Shown: positions 12,022 to 23,640, counted from the stretch's first letter. The stretch is DNA of 64,000 nucleotides from Psococerastis gibbosa (GCA_963971405.1 OZ020489.1:18688290-18752289), one strand, 5' to 3'. Numbers and translations: made by a program. The notes: generated by a model from the sequence alone, not told the origin.

Positions 12022-12636
12022 TTACACATCAATACAAGCGAGACTTGTCCAAAGGAAAACTGCTGGAGTACTGCCCATGGTCACTCCCTTTCAACATGGC
12101 ATCCAATCAGCAACGCAACGTATGTGATATAACGATAATTTTCGTAACAACGCAAACGTTGCGTCTCAGCTTCTTCGAACCTTTCACAATCATCGAGATA
12201 ACCTTCAATGTTAGCGGCCATTGCCTTCTGCTGAATAATGCCTTTTCATCATAAAAGTTCCATACATAATCAACTACCCTGCGTAATAACAGTATGCAGA
12301 TCACCCTCTTCAAGATCAACATAAAGGTCATTGGCCTCGGGAGAGTCGGCAGTTCATCTAAGGTTATCAGCCATAACCATGGTCAACATGCCACACACCG
12401 AGCTTGCCTAATAATTTGCGTATACTGCTATAGTGGTAGTCATAACCGTGTCGAAAAATGGCGACGTATCGTTTTATTGAAGCTCGATTCAATCTGTCAT
12501 GCAAAATTTTTCTGTATTATTCAATGTCCCTTTGTACCTGAGTATAGTGTTTGGAATGTAATGTAATAGTGGTGTCCAATAGCATGTACCCGCGTATTGT
12601 AAAATTATTAAGCCGGCTTTTTGAAATATTTACTGG
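12022..12636. other. No recognised feature
   Basis: Frames of 69-90 codons on both strands lack recognisable domains. No repeats shared with the window were seen. Confidence 0.5.
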
Positions 12637-12644
12637 ATGTAAAC

Positions 12645-13004
12645 TAGGGTTACCAGATGGTCTGGATACGTCGGGATTGTCCCGACATTTCATTGGCGTC
12701 GCGACATGCCGACAACACTGAAAAAGTCCCGACATACGGTTTCAAAAATTATCGGTGGTCAAAGTTCAAACATAGGAAATAGGCCTCCTTCCTCCATCAA
12801 TAATATTCACTCCACAACGAACGATGCTGCACTTTTTACATCTACCGATGGCTGGCTCGCGAAGTCGCGATCCTAACCAGATCGTCTGTCCTTCTTGAGG
12901 GAGGCCCACCTTTCTGTTGGTAGTTTTCTTATTCGCCCTGAAAAAATTCACAAAATCCGATATTTTGTAACTTAGTCCCGTAGTTTTCTAATCTGGCAAC
13001 CCTA
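12645..13004. mobile_element. hAT MITE with perfect 8-bp target duplication
   Basis: Termini TAGGGTTACCAGAT and ATCTGGCAACCCTA are inverted repeats with one mismatch. The octamer ATGTAAAC is exact on both sides (12637-12644 and 13005-13012), which fits hAT insertion. The 360-bp interior has no transposase frame. The terminus is related to the inner inverted pair at 9436-9866. Confidence 0.88.
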
Positions 13005-13140
13005 ATGTAAACAGAAGAGCTAGCTCATTATATCAATTCGCAAGCCATTCTATTTCGGTTTTTTTATTACCGGTTCTGCTCCTGACGACTGCTTTATTTC
13101 AGAAATAATTAGATTACTCGTGACTTCGTGGTATTTCATT

Positions 13141-13325
13141 TTAATAAACAAAAAATAACAAAAACTTGTTATAACAACCCGATTTAGTAAAACCCAGATA
13201 ATCGTTAAGAAATTAACTTTCTTAGACATAGTTAATTTCTTAACGATTATTTGGGTTTTACTAATTCGGGTTGTTATAACAAGTTTTTATAAAACTCTAA
13301 GTTTTGTTATTTTTTGTTTATGGTT
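13141..13325. mobile_element. Long-stem palindromic element with 9-bp flanking repeat
   Basis: Arms of about 80 bp are near-perfect inverted repeats carrying ACTTGTTATAACAACCCGA, CGTTAAGAAATTAACT and AACAAAAAATAACAAAA. The right arm has a roughly 20-bp extra segment. The loop is about 11 nt. TATTTCATT occurs immediately outside on both sides (13132-13140 and 13326-13334). A 9-bp duplication with long TIRs is compatible with a Mutator-like MITE, but that assignment is tentative. Confidence 0.75.
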
Positions 13326-13607
13326 TATTTCATTAAATATTACAGTATGCTTCTGTCTTGTTGCTTAACCAAACAACTAAGGTGGCTCAGGTCTTTCCGC
13401 ATACTCCGACGTACGAACAGAAAATGAAGAAATTGGGAGACTCGAAGCAACAACCCCTTAAAATCATAGCGCTGCTCAAGTATGTGCAGACATGCAATGA
13501 ACCCATTCAGTGGAATTCATGAAGTACGTATTTGCTTCAAGTGTAAAATGAATTGTAGAAGAACTAAAAATGTATTCATATTCTGAACCATTTGTCGCAT
13601 TACCTAA

Positions 13608-13998
13608 GGCGCGGTTTCCACCGACCTGCAAGTGCATAATACACATACGGTGATGTGGTAGCAGATATCATTAATAAAGGCGGGGTTTCCACTGATCTCT
13701 CATTGCAGAATGCAAATGACATTGACGGAAATTTTTGTTTTACTCTATGCCATAGTTAAAATTGATCAATGATCATAGACCAAAATCACAAACAACCTAA
13801 ATTAAAAAATGGCGTCATGGTATATGTTAAGTACAAACCTTTTTAATAGATTTCTATTAAAAGAAAAATTCAAATTTCCGTCAATGTCATTTGCATTCTG
13901 CAAGGAGAGGTCGTCGGAAACCCCACCTAAGTCTTGAATGTCTGCTACCACGTCACCGTATGTGTATGTTGCACTTGCAGGTCGATGGAAACCGCGCC
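13608..13998. mobile_element. GGCG foldback element 3 (composite)
   Basis: Outer termini are GGCGCGGTTTCCACCGACCT and its reverse complement, flanked by TAA on both sides (13605-13607 and 13999-14001). Inward lie AAGTGCA.AATACACATACGG and the GTGGTAGCAGA block. The inner element spans about 13679-13926 with GGCGGGGTTTCC termini. The core ATG is near 13810 with diverged MASWYMLST. Same subfamily as 41385-41774. Confidence 0.92.
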
Positions 13999-14481
13999 TA
14001 AGTCCTAAGTACTCCTTCTGTTCCTGACGCATTTGCTCCAAATTTGCCACGTAAAAATCTTATGAATTTCACTCATTTTATTAGTTTATATACCTTGTCC
14101 TTGCCCTTGGGCATGCAGTCGTGACTTAGAAGGCTGTCTCGAGACCTTGGTTGCTGTTTGAGAATGCAATTGTGCATTGCCAGGAGAGTGAGTGACAGTG
14201 GGAAGGTGACATTCACCCAGGATGGATGGCAGGAAGCTGGCTGGCGTTGCCGAGACTCCAAACCGACCACATAATTTGCCATTGCCACTTCCTGGGGGTT
14301 CTATCTATATAACTCAAATACCAGCAGAAGGAAGCAAAGGGGGTGCCTTAGCCACCGGCATTGCTTGTGGAAACACTGTGTTTCTTCTTGGAATTTCTGA
14401 CTTGCAGCGAATTGTCAGATTGAAATCACAATCAAATCCGTCGCCTACGTCTCCACGTCTTCCCGTTACACTGTACTTGTC

Positions 14482-14531
14482 AGGCTTGTGGTCCAACGGC
14501 GTAGATCGTGGGTTCTAATCCCGTCAAGTCC
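14482..14531 (+). tRNA. tRNA-Ser-like sequence lacking the anticodon arm
   Basis: AGGCTTGTGGTCCAACGG at the 5' side, then GTAGATC, a good T arm (GTGGG, TTCTAAT, CCCGT) and a 3' CAAGTCC that pairs with the 5' stem. About 30 nt that would hold the anticodon arm (present in the copy at 6229) are missing, so it cannot be a working tRNA. T5 follows the 3' end. It shares CTGTACTTGTC upstream with the 6229 copy. Confidence 0.6.
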
Positions 14532-14687
14532 AGTTTTTCTGAATCCTCTAATTTCTGTTAAGGTGCTGCAAGTCTGAGATTTCAACAGGAAGCAACTGTT
14601 TCTACAAGCTAAGCCGATGGCTTGCTGGTTTGTTCCTCATGCCATTAATAAATGCGGTGCAACAGGAAAATCGGCGATAAACTAAAT

Positions 14688-15055
14688 CGGTTTCGGTGGC
14701 ATGGTGGTAGCGTGCTTTTACTTGTGCGAGTCCACATGATACCATGTGATCGGAGGCGTGTGGTATAGTCCACGCAAAATGAGAAAAGTATGGACATGGA
14801 ATGTTTTGATCCTGTGCAACACTTTAAAAATATTCTTTGCACCATTTTGTGTTACCTTGTTGCATTGGATGCAAGGCATAACAAAAGTTGTGCAAAGAAT
14901 ATTTTTACAGTGTTGCACAGGATCAAAACATTCCATGTCCATACTTTTCTCATTTTGCGTGGACTATAACTCAACACGGGTACCAACCTTTAGAGGCGAC
15001 TGAAGAGGTCAATCGGATACATTCATTAAATTGTCTATATGCGATTAACCTGTAA
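14688..15055 (+). mobile_element. SINE family C copy interrupted by a palindromic MITE
   Basis: The SINE reads CATGGTGGTAGCGTGCTT.. up to 14763, is interrupted by the element at 14766-14966, and resumes ACTCAACACGGGTACC.. through AGAGGTCAATCGG and GCGATTAACCTG. The pre-insertion TA falls in the GTCGTAACTC segment conserved in the copy at 29283. Confidence 0.8.
14766..14966. mobile_element. 201-bp near-perfect palindrome, TA target duplication (Tc1/mariner-type MITE)
   Basis: TAGTCCACGCAAAATGAG at the left is exactly inverted at the right. The arms stay complementary for about 80 bp through GGACATGGAATGTTTTG and GATCCTGTGCAACACT. Between them is a short centre (..TGTTGCATTGGATGCAAG..). TA flanks both ends (14764-14765 and 14967-14968). 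It sits inside a SINE C copy, so the empty site can be inferred. Frames seen on both strands here are mirror images created by the palindrome. Confidence 0.9.
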
Positions 15056-15639
15056 AAAATACATAAATGTAACGTCATCAAGTGGTATTTCTTTTTATTT
15101 GCCTATGCTGTTCTGCAGGTTAGATTAATAAAATTTAAAATCAATATATGGGACGATCAATCCACTAATTAAAATGTAACACAATACGGTGAACATCATT
15201 ATCTTATAAAACTTTTCAGAAGAAATAATGAATGTGCTGACTCTCAAGTTATGAATGCTGGAATAACTGGATATTTTACGCGTCAGAGATCTGAAATAAG
15301 GGTTGTTCTTGTAGCTACTCTCGGAAAACGTGCTGAAATTTCTTCCCACTTATTTATTTTCGCTTGAGTATGTATGATACGGTAAAGGGGAAACGTGCCA
15401 GTTCTCAAATAATTTTGTATCTTATTACGCTTACCGTATGGAATCTGAATCCATTAATCTGATGAGCTGGGTGATAATTGTTTATTCATTATTTTCTGGT
15501 AAACCTACCAGAATTGGGACCTTTAAGATTAAGAATCCTATTACCATATACTGTACACTGTACATACCCTTTAAGTCCCCATCATGGTACAAAAGAGTCT
15601 GACCCTATTTATTAACTTAAATAATTCACCGTTTTGTAA
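15056..15639. other. No recognised feature
   Basis: AT-rich. A 74-codon minus-strand frame (15125-15349) has no recognisable domain. Confidence 0.5.
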
Positions 15640-15870
15640 AAAAAATAAGATTGGTTGGTAGCAACTCCCTACGTATCATCCTCCAGCTCTCTCGGTCCTG
15701 CTTCCTCCTACACTTGATCCATGAATTCCTTCTTCGGCCGCCCTCTTCTGTTGGTTCCTTCCACTGATGGTGTGTACCAGATTTTCGTGTCTTAACAAAT
15801 ACCCTACCCATTTCGCTCTTTCATTCGTCATATGGTCCATCCAGCTGTTGTATATACAGTACAGTAAATG
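15640..15870 (-). mobile_element. Non-LTR retrotransposon C-terminal fragment
   Basis: On the minus strand ERAKWVGYLLRHENLVHTI matches the conserved (W/F)xGHxxRH segment at the C-terminus of RTE/Jockey-like polyproteins. A frameshift follows, and the next frame gives EGTNRRGRPKKEF, the usual GRPxK basic block. It is a broken 5'-truncated relic, distinct from the families at 795 and 21330. Confidence 0.7.
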
Positions 15871-16278
15871 GGTCAAATGGCAAATGTGAAACTTTAAGAC
15901 ATTTCGTGGCAGACGGTGTTGAGATTTTAATTAATAACCTAGCGTTACAATAAATTGCTATACTATTATATTACATCACACGGCTTAGTGTACGGTAGTG
16001 TAGTACATTTTGATTCTATATACTCAGTAATTTATGTGAAAGATTTGCTGTCATCAGGCGGCTCGTGAACATGGGAACCCTACCAAGTACTTAGCGAACT
16101 GGCTGTCCTTGACTGCGGAGAAGGGAGCACTATTACCATAACTCTGGTTACCATCTTTGTTTGCCTGGAGACTATTGATTAGGCTCCAGTACAGTTTGCC
16201 TTTTAAATGCGCCTTTGGTTAGCTCTGCCAATGCTCTTCCAGTGCTTCTATTGTTTTACTTGAAGTTCCTTAAAGGAG
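15871..16278. other. No recognised feature
   Basis: No frames of note, TIRs or shared repeats were seen. Confidence 0.45.
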
Positions 16279-16535
16279 TCGTATCTGTACTTGGTTAAGT
16301 CATGCTTTCGCCTGTTTCATTGCGTCAATGGTAGGCTTGCCTCAGCTTGTCCATTATCGCTTGTAGCCGGTGTAGGTTGACATCGAGAACGCATACCATT
16401 TTGTCAATGGCCAAAAACTCATACGGAAACAATACAAATAATGTCCGAAATCCATGGAGTCGTTGGCATTGGGCAAGGGACCAAGTAGGCCTGGGTTCAT
16501 AAAAAGTCCTTCAAAAATTAAAAGGTTCTCAAAGA
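16279..16535 (+). repeat. Dispersed repeat family D copy
   Basis: Starts GTATCTGTACTTGGTTAAGT and contains CTCAGCTTGTCCATTATCGC, CCGGTGTAGGTTGACATCG, AATGGCCAAAAACTC, CATACGGAAACAATACAAAT and GTCGTTGGCATTGGGCAAG. It ends at TCCATAAAA-like sequence followed by CCTTCAAAAATTA. A near-full copy colinear with those at 32112 and 61693, 85-90% similar by eye. Non-coding and probably a SINE. Confidence 0.8.
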
Positions 16536-17124
16536 AGATCTCTCCGGTTCACACTTTTTGACGTTACAACGTCTAATAAATCGATGAGCGCTGGCTGGAA
16601 TACTAGGTACATGTACGAATAGGGTGACGCGGGTCAGTAACGCTGGTTTAAAGCAAGATGTAGAAGGTCTATCTCAATTTAAATTATACCCATGTCTTCG
16701 TCTATTCTTCCTCTTTCAGGCCATGCTATATTTGTTGTGATAGGGCAAGGGGTTTGGCTTTGGGGGTGTGAAACGTCAGGGCGTGCGCACGATTTTCTAC
16801 AAAAATCTGCCTCTTTCGGCCGCGTTCACTTTCCAGCCATACATATTATTTAAGTAAGATTTAGTAATTTAGGCGTTGTCACGTTAAACTATCGTCCGTA
16901 AACTGACAACCATTTTTTTTAGATTGTCGGGGTACCACATTCTAATGAAACGCCGTTCCAAATACGCAACAGCGGCCCGGACAGGTTTTAATTTTATTTC
17001 GAAATACCTGAGCCTCAAATCCTCAATGTCAATGGAAGGCACATTATTATGACGTGACAAGCTTTAGGATCAGGATTGAGAAGATGTTGGGGGTTATGAT
17101 TTTTTTTAAAGGTTAATTGTAGAG
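16536..17124. other. No recognised feature
   Basis: No coding signal or shared repeat was recognised. Confidence 0.45.
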
Positions 17125-17258
17125 GCCTATGAACTATTTAAAGAATGTATGCTCCGAATGACCTCTTCAGTCGCTAAGTAACTTTAATACTTGTGTTGAG
17201 TTACAAGACGTCTTCGATGGCACGGTGTGTAGAGACTCGCACAAGTACAAGCGAAGCC
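17125..17258 (-). mobile_element. SINE family C, partial copy
   Basis: Reads on the minus strand through GCACAAG-side sequence CTTGTGCGAGTCTCTACAC, the CTTGTAACTCAACACAAGT block and GACTGAAGAGGTCA. The A-box end is missing beyond about 17258. Confidence 0.6.
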
Positions 17259-18840
17259 GAAGCTTACCTTTCCTAAATTATGCAAAAGCGAAACACCATT
17301 AATTAGTTCTTCAGCCGCGTGCTCATAATATTGTACGGACCATGGCATGCTGAAAGACAATGCAGGTATGTATACTGTATGTAATTTTTTCTTCTGAACC
17401 TTTTTTATGTAAAAGATTAACTGCACACAAACGATATACGCCAATATAAAGGGTCGGTGTTATCGAGTTGTCTAGTTAGAAGTGTTATCCAAGTTAACAC
17501 AAAATCATGGTAGAGTTGTTATGCTAAATCAAAAAAATTTAACACAGTTAACAACGTGGTAGTTGTCTGGAAGTTCGTGGCACTGTTTTAAAGAAAGTGA
17601 TCCGATCGCATTATATAGACTAACTATGTCACCGAAGGCCATGATTCCATGTATTTTAATGATTAGGTGAAGTTTGGTAATTTCACTTCAGTGGGGGGGG
17701 GGGGGTGATTTTTGCAACACTGTCATCGGTATTTCTGTCAATAAGCAAGCTAAAATGCGGTTTGATATTTAACAAAGAATTGGCTGCGGTTTTTGCAGAA
17801 AGCTCTCTCATTTTCCCTGGTAATTGTCTCTGCGGGGTGGAGCTGCTGAACTTGACGCGTATCTTAACAATATTTTCTTGCAATTCTCTTTTTTCCTTCA
17901 TATATGAGGCGAAATGTAATGAAGAAAGTAGCTGATATTGAACTGGTTTGCAGCGCTTCCAAAATAATAATAAAGTTAGCGGGTTTTTTGTGTGAGCAAT
18001 TTCATTTGGTAGAGAAACATTTGTGCAATATTTTGTGTGCAGAAAAATTGTTATAGATAGACTTACTACATACAATTTCCCTTTAACACCTTTTCCTACA
18101 AAGGAGTAGATTTCATAAATTTGACAGATTTTGTAACGTTGTGTGGCCTATAGGCTGTATGTATACTCTCCGTCAAGTTTATCTATTTTATATTTGTATG
18201 CATAGATCAATATGGTATTCGTAGAAATGTCAGTATTACATGATGGAGTACTCCTTGCGCTTACATTGGCAAATGCAAAATAAACCAGCGTTCGAGCGTT
18301 TATCATGCTGAAAGGTCATTGGACCGTTTCGTAGCATTTGCAATTGTAAATATAGGAAGTTTGAAAATAATTTACATACTGTAGTGTAAGTTGGAAACCC
18401 CAACTTGTTTATAATAAAAGTGCCATTACGAAAAGAACCACGCGTGCACGGTTTGAAAGATGGAAAGAGTACAGATGAACTAGACCGGCAATTCTGGACC
18501 AGTGCCATTAAAAATTTTAGCGAGCAGTCACAGCATCGTGCTACGTAAATTGTGCTGCGTCTATATGGAATAAATTATACTTCAAGTGCAAGGCCAAAGA
18601 GGGGGCAATTTTTTTCAAGGGCTCAATGTCATTACTTTCACTTGCTGCGTATTATTTATTTATTAGATTGTGTATAGGCTACATTATTTATACCTCATTA
18701 ACATGGTCTATTTTAGTTATGCCAGACGTTATTAAATACAGTGCTAGTCAAATCTAGACATGCAAAACGAAACAGCCCCTGGTTTTGCTCATTATGTAAT
18801 CGTTCATTTGCTCTTTGTGTCTTAGTATTGTCTGAAGGGT
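17259..18840. other. No gene; G run
   Basis: A 13-nt G run lies at 17693-17705. A 130-codon minus-strand frame (17683-18075) and an 80-90 codon frame at 18236-18508 have no recognisable domains and are not credited. Confidence 0.5.
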
Positions 18841-18898
18841 GAACTGGAGAAGGGCCTGAAGGGGGAGAGGGGGGGGGGGAGGGTGGAAAGGAGGAGTG
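18841..18898 (+). repeat. Purine-only tract
   Basis: About 55 nt consist almost entirely of G and A, including an 11-nt G run near 18871. Homopurine tracts of this sort can form triplex or quadruplex structures. Confidence 0.7.
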
Positions 18899-20945
18899 AT
18901 GTTTCGCCTTGTCGCTTAAATCTTCTTTACCTTGAAATGTCCTGAGGCATTTTGCAATTTACAACGATCGGGCTTACATGGAATTAACGTGACGCTTCTA
19001 TTCACCGTACCAAGTGTGTGGGATTGAGTCAAATTCTTGGATATGAGTTTAAATTGAAAGTATACATACTATAATACAATACAATAACTTTAGTATTTCC
19101 ATTAAAATTCTTTACATTTAAAATTATACCATTACTGTAGGGCTCAGCCCGTGTGCAGCTTACAATTGAAAAAAAAAACGCCTAACCTAACATTGAGTAA
19201 GGTATGTAAACATCTTCGTTTGTCGGTGTTAATTCATTTAGATGAGTTTTTAAATATTTTCGAAATACGTTTAGTGTATATACGATTACAGGTCTATGGA
19301 GGTATTAGCTACCTAATTGCATAAAGCTTTATCAATTTAACGTTAAAAATTGATAGCACTATGCAATAATACAGTAGGCAACTTCCCGACCTAAACCGAC
19401 TGGCCGTCTCACATCATGTCCCACCATGTTTCCGTGGCCAAATTAGTAAGTTAGTCGATAACTTGTGTTAAGTTTATGTACGTATTCAAAACCAGCGTCT
19501 GCTGAGGTTTGCGTTGAATTAATCTCTATAGCCAAGTTCTTCTCTGTAATACTCTAAAATGTATTCCAGTGTTCTGGAAACTCAATGTGCTTTTCCTAAA
19601 TTGGAAATTAAATTTGAGACTTTCTCAAGATAGGACATGTCTGTCGTGCAATTTTCGTGCTTATAAGAATTAGAATTTCTAGTCATTCTTCTGTGTATCT
19701 ATAGTAATGAGGACGTCTGTCTGAGGAAGACTTGTAAGAGTATATTCAGTATTGTTTTACGTAAGCTCTCCTCAAGTTAATGGGATTTTTGAATGAAAAT
19801 TTCGAGGGAGTGACTTCTATTGAAGGCTTGGATGCTAGGTACAGTAATTACTTTTTCCTGAAAATTCTAATAAAAATTTCTTGACAAACGCAGAGGGTGT
19901 CATTATTTAAAAGAAATGGAAATTAAAAGAGATTGTTGTTGAGAGTTGATGTTTGTTATGCAAGTTGAATTGCCACGAAGTCACGTGTAACTTCATTTAA
20001 TCTAGCACCATTTTTTTCTTAGGTAAAGTTCAATAGTGCAATACTTCGAATGATTTTTTCTAATGCCACCTACATCTCATCACAATTGGCCTAACTTAGC
20101 TTCAGATTAGGCGAAATCTATTCTATTTTATTATCGTTGGTTCCATTTAAACAGTGCTGCTATCTATCGAACTTGCGAACTTGCTTTTTAGCTGTCTTCC
20201 CTATTACGCGTATATTAGGCGCGAATTCGAAAATTTGTATTGTAATGTATTTTTCTCTCTCTCCCCCCCTCTTTCACCCCCCTCTTTCTCTCCCTCGCTT
20301 TCCCTCTCTCTCTCTCCGGGTGACTAGTCTTGTCCATTGAGTTCAATTTCCCTACAACACTATAACCATGAACAAAGCCTATGTATTTAATTGATTATGA
20401 AACCCATTCAATATTTAAAAAAAAAATAGTTTTGAGTAAGAAAAATGACATGAATTTAGTGAAAAATGAAGTCAAAATGCCGCCATAGCGCACGCCGCTG
20501 AGTATTTACAAGAATATTTATAGAATCGGACATTTTTAAAGTGAAGAACAAAGTGAACTATATAGGGGGCATTTTAGAATCCGCCCTTAATGCATTATTA
20601 ATTCTTTAATCATTGTTTATTATTTATAAATATGCTATATATATTGTTTGTATGGAAAATAAAGACCATTTTCTTACTTATTCTTATTATGAAACATAAA
20701 AAAATCTGTTATAATAGATAATATAAAGCCTGCCAACCGACAAATGATGCAGGGAAAGACAGGTGCTGAGAGAGCTGTGGCATTGTACTTTTCGTGGAAA
20801 GGAAATTTGATGAATGGGTGTGTAGGTACGGTTTGCGCATGCTCCATGACATTTGAGCAAAACATTCCCCCTCCCCTTATCCCCGCTCTTTTTCCCTCTC
20901 CCCACCACGTTCCCGCCACTAATGTCAGAAGTAAGCTGTCGCTTA
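18899..20945. other. No gene; hairpin, pyrimidine tract, possible retroelement tail
   Basis: A hairpin at about 19318-19370 pairs ATTGCATA with TATGCAAT and TATCAATTT with AAAATTGATA. A CT-only tract spans about 20252-20317. GGAAAATAAAGACCATTTTC at 20652 looks like the 3' end of a non-LTR element on the plus strand, but no coding part is visible. Confidence 0.5.
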
Positions 20946-21245
20946 GGCGGGGTTTCCACCGGCCGCTCATTGCAGAATGCAAAGACATTGACGTGGGAGC
21001 AGACATTCAAGACCTAGGCGGGGTTCCACCTACCTCTCATTGCAGAATGCAAATGACATTGACGGAAATTTTTGTTTTACTCTATGCCATAGTTAAAATT
21101 GATCATTGATCATAGAGTAAAATCACAAACAAGCAAACTAAAATTAAAAAATGGCGTCATGGGATATGTTAAGAACAAACATTTTAATAGATTTCTATAA
21201 AAAGAAAAATTCAAATTTCCGTCAATGTCATTTGCATTCTGCAAT
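20946..21245. mobile_element. GGCG foldback element 4 (composite, right end lost)
   Basis: Left outer terminus GGCGGGGTTTCCACCGGCCG, then GACGTGGGAGCAGACATTCA and an inner terminus GGCGGGGTTCCACC at 21017. The core with its ATG at 21151 (MASWDMLRTN) follows. The sequence stops matching after GCATTCTGCAAT at 21245, so both right termini are missing. Confidence 0.88.
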
Positions 21246-21329
21246 TCTGCTTATCATTGGTAGACTTTTTATTTGCACATTTTCAACGGTGTGGTAAATA
21301 GTTCTTGAAGTAGTCGTAGTGGGTAGCCC

Positions 21330-21565
21330 TACAACATTGTTGTGGTACACCGCATATCCTGGAGAGATCGTGTCCCTAATACTGAGGTTCTAAGGCGAAT
21401 GGATACAGAAGCGGAGTTGCTGCTGACGGTTAAGAAACGGAAACTAACTTACTTCGGCCATGTGATGAGACACGACGTACCTCTTGCATGCGTCTCCAAG
21501 GTTGCAAATTGCCATGATGATCGCCAATCTTCGATAGAAGAGACATTTAAAGAAGAATGAAGAAC
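21330..21565 (+). mobile_element. Non-LTR retrotransposon C-terminal fragment (RTE/Jockey-like)
   Basis: An open plus-strand frame reads RISWRDRVPNTEVLRRMD, then KRKLTYFGHVMRHD. These are the signature segments of the C-terminus of many insect non-LTR polyproteins (xISWxDxVxNxEVLRR and KxxxxGHxxR). The end (DDRQSSIEETFKEE) degenerates into an AAG-rich tail near 21560. The RT domain and endonuclease are absent. A related 3' segment is at 55655-55695. Confidence 0.85.
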
Positions 21566-21637
21566 CGACATTTTCATTGTATAAGAAGCCTTGCTTTGTT
21601 TTACAAAACACGTATCTACAATAGATATATACATATT

Positions 21638-21745
21638 GAGGGGCCATCCATAAATTACGTCCCACGTTAAGGTGTCAACGAAGTGTGACAGGGGGAGTGG
21701 GTGGGGTCCTAAATTTCATGGCGTCACATTTACAAATTTAAGTGT
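21638..21745 (+). mobile_element. DNA-transposon terminus of the GGCCATCCATAAATTACGTC type
   Basis: GGGGCCATCCATAAATTACG and GACAGGGGGAGTGGGTGGGG, with a second GGCGTCAC-containing block, follow the layout of a terminal repeat common in insect genomes. No opposite end was found in the window. The superfamily is not assigned. Confidence 0.4.
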
Positions 21746-22504
21746 TAAAACACGAATTTTGCACTGTTAACGAAATAATCAAAACGTTTCTCTATATACA
21801 TAAGTTTCCTTAAAGAAACTATTCTGCAAATTCCAATGTGTGTTTTTTGATATAAACATTATTGACATGCATGGATACTCTCCATGTGGTTTGTTACGCC
21901 ACCGATTTACTCTAGTATGCCTAATTAGATGGAAAGGAAAGCTGAAGGCAAGAATTGAAATAGAAATTACTGTCGCTGATTCTGCTCACCCATTAAGCTG
22001 AAGTTTTGAGCAAAATTTGTGCTAAAAATGTCCGAACATAGGTCTTTGTCCTATTCAACAATATTCAACTTATTCAAATTAAAGTAAACTTGGAGCCAAA
22101 GTATATATCTATTAGCCGTTGAAAATGGCGCTACATATGGAAATATGAACTGGGTTCTGCGTGAGGGATTGTTTTATAGATCTATGTATGGAAATTTCTG
22201 CCTATACCTTACTTTCAAGGTCGTAAAAAGGTAAATTGGCACGCACAGGCATCGCATAAATAATTTATCATGTGACAGGCTCCATGCTTTGTTAAAGCAC
22301 GACGTCTGTGTACTAACGCTATAGTCCTTTGTATCAGTATTCAGTATATACCCGTGCTACTATAAAGAGCGATGAAAGTTTTAATTTTTTTTTTTTAATC
22401 GTCAGCAACAAGTCTAGAATTACAGAATTGTTAAACAAAGAACAGACAAAGTATTAAAATCAAATAAATTTTCACAATTTCCACATAAACATACATATTG
22501 TTAA
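21746..22504. other. No recognised feature
   Basis: AT-rich with no frames or shared repeats of note. Confidence 0.45.
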
Positions 22505-22575
22505 AAGTTAAACAAGGGACCTATGGGCCACTATGCAGGCCTGGGTCCATGAAAGTCATTCAAAAATAATAACTA
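22505..22575 (+). repeat. Dispersed repeat family D, 3' fragment
   Basis: Only the last 65 bp of family D is recognisable: AAGGGACCTATGGGCCACTA, GGCCTGGGTCCAT and TTCAAAAATAA. This 3'-end-only state is what 5' truncation of a retroposon would leave. Confidence 0.6.
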
Positions 22576-23503
22576 ATCATAACTAATAGTGGGTATCGTG
22601 ATAATTACTCAGTCTTAAATTTTTGAAATGTAATTTAACGCTTTATTTTGTGCTAAAATCATACCGAAGGTCAGTTCATTATTGATTTTATTTGATCTAA
22701 ATACATCTTGTAGTTCGTGATATTGGTTTAATTTTTTATGCCGAAGCTACATTTTTATGATGGCGTTTTTAATTTGCATCGTGCACTTAATTTTTATCGA
22801 CAATGTTGATGGTATTGATATTTTATGCATTTAATGCTCAGATGTCGTACAAAGGTTTCCATGCTGAGCCGTGTGCGAGTCCGCACGCAGTGTTATCCAA
22901 ATAAAAATGGAAAAAGAGAACAAATCAGCAATTAAATGAAATTAATAAAATGGAACGCTGTTTATTACAAGGCATACAATATATTTCAGATTATTAGATG
23001 CGCGATATTTATAAATATGTTTTATGGAGAAAAAAAATGTATTAAGCGTATACAGTTCATTCCTTAAATCGAATAAACTGCGTTTAATTTCTGATGGCAG
23101 TACCGTGGGTTCACACATATTCAGTGCGTACTGGAAATCAATTACTGTGCAGCTTTTATAAACACTATGAAGCCATCTAGCACCACCAGTGTTATTTCCC
23201 CGACATGCTCAGCTTCTAGTTCCGATTAATTACTTCTATTAAAAATATTCAAGCGAAAAAATATTTTTCATTATTTAGCAATGATGAATGATGTAAAGTA
23301 TATTTTGTAACCGTCACTTAGAGTATTTTCATTTACATAATATTGATAGGACTATCTAAAAATAGATTCAAGGCTGACGAATGAAATTTTTATATTTCTA
23401 TGTATTTTATTTTTTATGTAAGGGAAGATGCGAATTGTACTCCTTACCGGGACTTATCAGGTGATCGCGGGAGTCACCCCTAGTATAGGGTAGGGTAGGG
23501 TAT
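22576..23503. other. No recognised feature
   Basis: AT-rich with no coding signal. A short GGGTAGGGTAGGGTA run lies at about 23487-23502, next to the SINE fragment. Confidence 0.45.
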
Positions 23504-23640
23504 ATTCTGGCCATGCTTCGGAGGGTATGTAAAGTAGGTGGTCCCGGGTCTTCCTAGTTGAGTGTGCGAGAGGGCTTTTTAGCCCTAACTCCGCTAGGTT
23601 GACTTAGTAATGGAACAAAGAAAGTCAATATTTATTTATT
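23504..23640 (+). mobile_element. tRNA-Glu-derived SINE A, 5'-truncated copy
   Basis: Matches the tRNA-unrelated body of the SINE at 25816: TTCTGGCCATGCTTCGGAGG, GTGGTCCCGGGTC, CCTAGTTGAGTGTG, TAGCCCTAACTCCGCTAGG, then the (ATTT)n tail. The tRNA-like head is missing and replaced by GGGTAGGGTAGGGTA. Confidence 0.85.

Noticed and set aside
14645..15003. Similar short proteins on both strands
   Set aside because: Mirror images produced by the 201-bp palindrome, not genes.
17683..18075. 130-codon minus-strand frame
   Set aside because: Ends in proline codons made by the 13-G run and has no recognisable domain.
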